64,000 nucleotides of DNA from Streptomyces formicae (lineage in GTDB: Bacteria > Actinomycetota > Actinomycetes > Streptomycetales > Streptomycetaceae): the NCBI RefSeq assembly GCF_002556545.1, contig NZ_CP022685.1, positions 4,628,001-4,692,000 on the forward strand, in the 5' to 3' direction. The notes beneath the pieces are model-generated. The model searched no databases. It was not told the DNA's origin and saw only the letters and a list, made by a program, of their open reading frames with translations. Both the position numbers and the translations under genes were made by a program. Below, piece after piece: positions 62,032-64,000 of this stretch (positions are counted from its first letter, which is position 1; every line of letters starts with the position of its first letter).

Positions 62032-62072
62032 GGGACGGCACTAGGGACGTTTTACCCGACGCGGGACGTCCC
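62032..62072. promoter_or_regulatory. GGGACG repeats and GGGACGTCCC palindrome between divergent genes
   Basis: GGGACG occurs at 62032, 62044 and 62063, the last as part of the perfect palindrome GGGACGTCCC (62063-62072). The sites lie 20-60 bp upstream of the HTH gene and ahead of the divergent gene; probable autoregulatory operator. Confidence 0.6.
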
Positions 62073-62189
62073 AAAGTGGGAATCCGTGGTGGTTCCTACG
62101 TCCTATCGGTCGGTCCGATGCTTCTCCGCATGAGCACGGACCGGCGCCGACTGCCTGCCGAGGGGCAACCCCCTTGGCCCGGAGGGGAC

Positions 62190-62564
62190 ATGACGAAGAG
62201 AGCGAGTGCGGCAGATGCGGGCTACGAGCTGGACCTGAGCTTGACCGCCAACGACATCGCGTGGGCGCGCCGCGTCGTGTTCGAGGTCCCTCCCCGGGAT
62301 CACAGCCTCGCGCACATGCGGCGCATGCTCGGCGCCCTCAAGGTCCTCGTGGAGGTGGAGCGCCCGCACTCCGCCTTTGATGCCCGCCGGGTACGGGACT
62401 ACCTCATCGCCGAGCGCACCTTGGCTGACGGCCTGACGCAGGTTCTGCCGGAGAGTCGAGGCGGCCCGAACAGAGTGAAGGCTTGGACGCAGTGCAGGCA
62501 CGTGGCCGAGGTCACGGCGTTGTTCCGTGCGATGCACATTGCCCGGATCCGGCGAGGTGAGTGA
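62190..62564 (+). CDS. 124-residue helical protein, unknown
   Basis: A 124-residue protein starting M-T-K-R-A-S-A-A-D-A-G-Y-E-L-D-L. It is alpha-helical and moderately charged (I-A-W-A-R-R-V-V-F-E-V-P, M-R-R-M-L-G-A-L-K-V-L, R-V-R-D-Y-L-I-A-E-R-T). No family is recognised. GGAGGGG sits just before the ATG at 62190; upstream starts lack a ribosome site. Divergent from the HTH-Nudix operon, sharing the GGGACG operator area. Confidence 0.65.
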   Translation: MTKRASAADAGYELDLSLTANDIAWARRVVFEVPPRDHSLAHMRRMLGALKVLVEVERPHSAFDARRVRDYLIAERTLADGLTQVLPESRGGPNRVKAWTQCRHVAEVTALFRAMHIARIRRGE

Positions 62565-62710
62565 GCGCACCCGCGTCATCGTCATGACGGCCCTGTGCGC
62601 GGTCACAGTGATCACCCCTCTGTGCTCGGCTGCCGCCTCCTGGTGGGCGCCATAGACGCAGCTCTCCCCGATCAGGCATGTGATCGGAAGAGTGGCTCTA
62701 GCCTGACACT

Positions 62711-63313
62711 GTGGAATGGGTGAACTTATTGGTCACGGCCGTCGCCACGATGGCGACGGTCGCAGGAGTCTACGTCGCATGGCTTGCCCTGCCTCCGCAG
62801 CGACGCTGCCGATCCTTCATCTCCCACGCTCAGCAAGGCGACGCTCACGCCGAGGACGCTCTACCGTGGCCGGCCCAAGCGAACTGGGCATGGTGCAAGA
62901 GGTGTCAGGGGTTGTGGTTCGGCCCCTACCTTGACCAATCCACCTGCCCGCAAGGCGGCAAGCACTCAAAGTCCGGTAGCAGCAACTACGCGCTGGCTCT
63001 CGACGCCTCACCCACACCAGAGGGTCACCAAGCTGGCTGGCGTTGGTGCAAAAGGTGTCAGGGGTTGTGGTTCGGCCCCTACCTTGACCAATCCACCTGC
63101 CCGCAAGGCGGCAAGCACTCAAAGTCCGATAGCAGCAACTACGCGCTGGCTCTCGACGCCTCACCCACACCAGAGAGTCACCAAGCTGGCTGGCGTTGGT
63201 GCAAAAGGTGTCAGGGGTTGTGGTTCGGCCCCTATCTCGATCAATCCACCTGCCCGCAAGGCGGAACCCACAGCCAGGCCAGCAGCAGCGTTTATCACCT
63301 TCAGATCCGCTAG
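62711..63313 (+). CDS. membrane-anchored protein of three 51-residue cysteine repeats
   Basis: A 200-residue protein. Residues about 5-27 are a transmembrane helix, followed by a short linker and three tandem 51-residue units starting near residues 61, 112 and 163. Each has W-C-K-R-C-Q-G-L-W-F-G, then C-P-Q-G-G-x-H, with spaced Cys and His ligands like a small zinc ribbon, and the units are nearly identical in DNA. I recall similar W-C-x-K-C-x-G-L-x-F motifs in secreted Streptomyces proteins, role unknown. Codon 6 is the rare TTA (62726-62728), so translation may depend on bldA. TAGCCT lies six bases before the GTG. Confidence 0.8.
   Translation: MEWVNLLVTAVATMATVAGVYVAWLALPPQRRCRSFISHAQQGDAHAEDALPWPAQANWAWCKRCQGLWFGPYLDQSTCPQGGKHSKSGSSNYALALDASPTPEGHQAGWRWCKRCQGLWFGPYLDQSTCPQGGKHSKSDSSNYALALDASPTPESHQAGWRWCKRCQGLWFGPYLDQSTCPQGGTHSQASSSVYHLQIR
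62891..63313 (+). repeat. three tandem 153-bp coding repeats
   Basis: Near-identical 153-bp units begin at 62891, 63044 and 63197 (TGGTGCAAR-type start), the last cut by the stop codon. Exact 51-codon period; near-identity of units one and two implies recent duplication or gene conversion. Confidence 0.9.
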
Positions 63314-63405
63314 GCACTGGGCCTGGTCCGCAGCTTGAGCGCTATGTTCAGCAAGGAGCGTAAGCCAACTCCAGCACCTAGCTCCATCCATGATGGCCTC
63401 ACTCT

Positions 63406-64000
63406 CTAACCGCTAGGTTCCGGTCCCCCGCCGTCTCCATCTCCTGCGGCCCCCAGTTCACGTGACGGGCTGCCGTCCACGCGCAACGTGGCCTCGAAGC
63501 CACCGACGTTCATAAAGCCACGCATGTCGACGAGCAACCCACGTTCGACGAGTAGGAAGTCAAGAAGCGAGTCGCGGATGTCCTTCGCCCGGGCGGTGAT
63601 CCGTGCCATGTCGAAGGCGGAGCTTGAGGCAAGGACGTGCCCCCGTAGTTCTTGAGTAACATCGTGCATCCTCACGGAGGCGGATGACGCGCCAGCGCCG
63701 CAGCGCATCTGTCGTCGGGCGGCGTAGGCGCCCGAGGAGGTGAGCCGCGGGTCACGGTTCACCAACGAGACAGCCTTGACGACGGCCTTGAGCGCCTCGT
63801 CAGCCCTCTCGTCGAACGTGGCCACATCCACAGCGGCGCCCGCCTCAAGGTCCTGGACCGTCCATGTTATGAGGCGGCACCAGTCCTGGACGCACACTGA
63901 CGCCGCCGCCTGCGCCGCAAGGGACTCGACGGCGACGTCGCCCCGCCGGAGGCCGTCCTCGCGACGCCTTCGCTCAGCATCGAGTCGAACCTCGTGCCGA
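63406..64000 (-). CDS. helical protein running off the right edge, unknown
   Basis: A minus-strand frame open from 63406 to the window edge, at least 198 residues. The visible part starts with a charged, Arg/Glu-rich coiled-coil stretch (R-H-E-V-R-L-D-A-E-R-R-R-R-E-D) and continues through V-C-V-Q-D-W-C-R-L-I-T-W to a helix R-I-T-A-R-A-K-D-I-R-D-S-L-L-D-F and a Gly/Pro-rich tail. An internal GTG at 63897 is a possible start, but the upstream codons read as real protein. A transmembrane N-terminus may lie outside the window. No family is recognised. Confidence 0.7.
   Translation of the reverse strand, partial: RHEVRLDAERRRREDGLRRGDVAVESLAAQAAASVCVQDWCRLITWTVQDLEAGAAVDVATFDERADEALKAVVKAVSLVNRDPRLTSSGAYAARRQMRCGAGASSASVRMHDVTQELRGHVLASSSAFDMARITARAKDIRDSLLDFLLVERGLLVDMRGFMNVGGFEATLRVDGSPSRELGAAGDGDGGGPEPSG

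Noticed and set aside
62558..62683. 41-residue plus-strand frame with a hydrophobic start, overlapping the 62190 gene stop
   Set aside because: The opening is plausible but the tail becomes Arg/Ser-rich nonsense; no ribosome site of its own and no family. Left as unproved.

Overview
The window is high-GC actinobacterial chromosome, almost certainly Streptomyces. The support is extreme GC at third codon positions, many GTG starts, leaderless start signals, a dnaX-ffs-tRNA-Ser junction, an upp ... tadA ... sigF-sigN order, and a NepA/rodlin-like wall protein. Most of it is core or conserved chromosome. No rRNA, CRISPR array, insertion sequence or antibiotic gene cluster was seen.

Layout. 0-4.5 kb: purD, dnaX (C-terminal frame broken by one base), the 4.5S SRP RNA and tRNA-Ser(GGA). 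4.5-15 kb: membrane and ankyrin proteins, a divergent LysR/EamA pair, GNAT, an SPFH/flotillin pair, a PucR regulator, an ABC-F ATPase and a DNA glycosylase, ending in a roughly 100-bp tandem repeat array. 15-22 kb: small proteins, a HerA-like ATPase, a LytR_C protein, upp, the TadA pair, tRNA-Ser(CGA) and a Dabb protein. 22-25 kb: two adjacent SigB/F-type sigma factors (sigF-like, sigN-like) and a lipoprotein. 25.6-29.8 kb: a MarR-controlled unit holding an MFS exporter with three fused carboxypeptidase-regulatory-like repeats, and a YceI protein carrying the same domain. 29.8-34.9 kb: a TetR/MFS operon with a triple operator, then a decayed glycosyltransferase and sensor-kinase locus that leaves an orphan response regulator. 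34.9-42 kb: amidohydrolase, DUF2797, a NarL-type two-component pair, GH19 chitinase, tRNA-Arg and tRNA-Ser(GCT), and a subtilisin-inhibitor-like protein. 42-46.3 kb: a 1386-residue PAS/receiver protein whose kinase core has lost its phospho-acceptor histidine. 46.4-54.7 kb: an acyl-CoA synthetase, an ECF-like sigma factor, a DUF1906 protein, and a tightly overlapped five-gene operon matching the mycobacterial igr set for steroid side-chain removal (two acyl-CoA dehydrogenases, ChsH1/ChsH2-like hydratases, Ltp2-like aldolase) without its P450. 54.8-60.6 kb: a NepA-like protein, a stand-alone primase-polymerase, a POT peptide transporter and a DHA2 exporter.

At 60.62 kb a tRNA-Ser(UGA) has a good 3' half but a damaged 5' acceptor arm. 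The DNA to its right (HTH regulator-Nudix pair, three-repeat cysteine protein, unknown genes) is less GC-rich and looks accessory. I read the tRNA as the distal attachment junction of an integrated element that continues past the window.

Themes: several genes show leaderless promoters, many small palindromes or phased repeats lie upstream of transporters and lipid genes, and short tandem duplications sit on stop codons. Two one-base frame breaks, in dnaX and in the glycosyltransferase, both lie in C/G homopolymers, so sequencing error is a real alternative for each.
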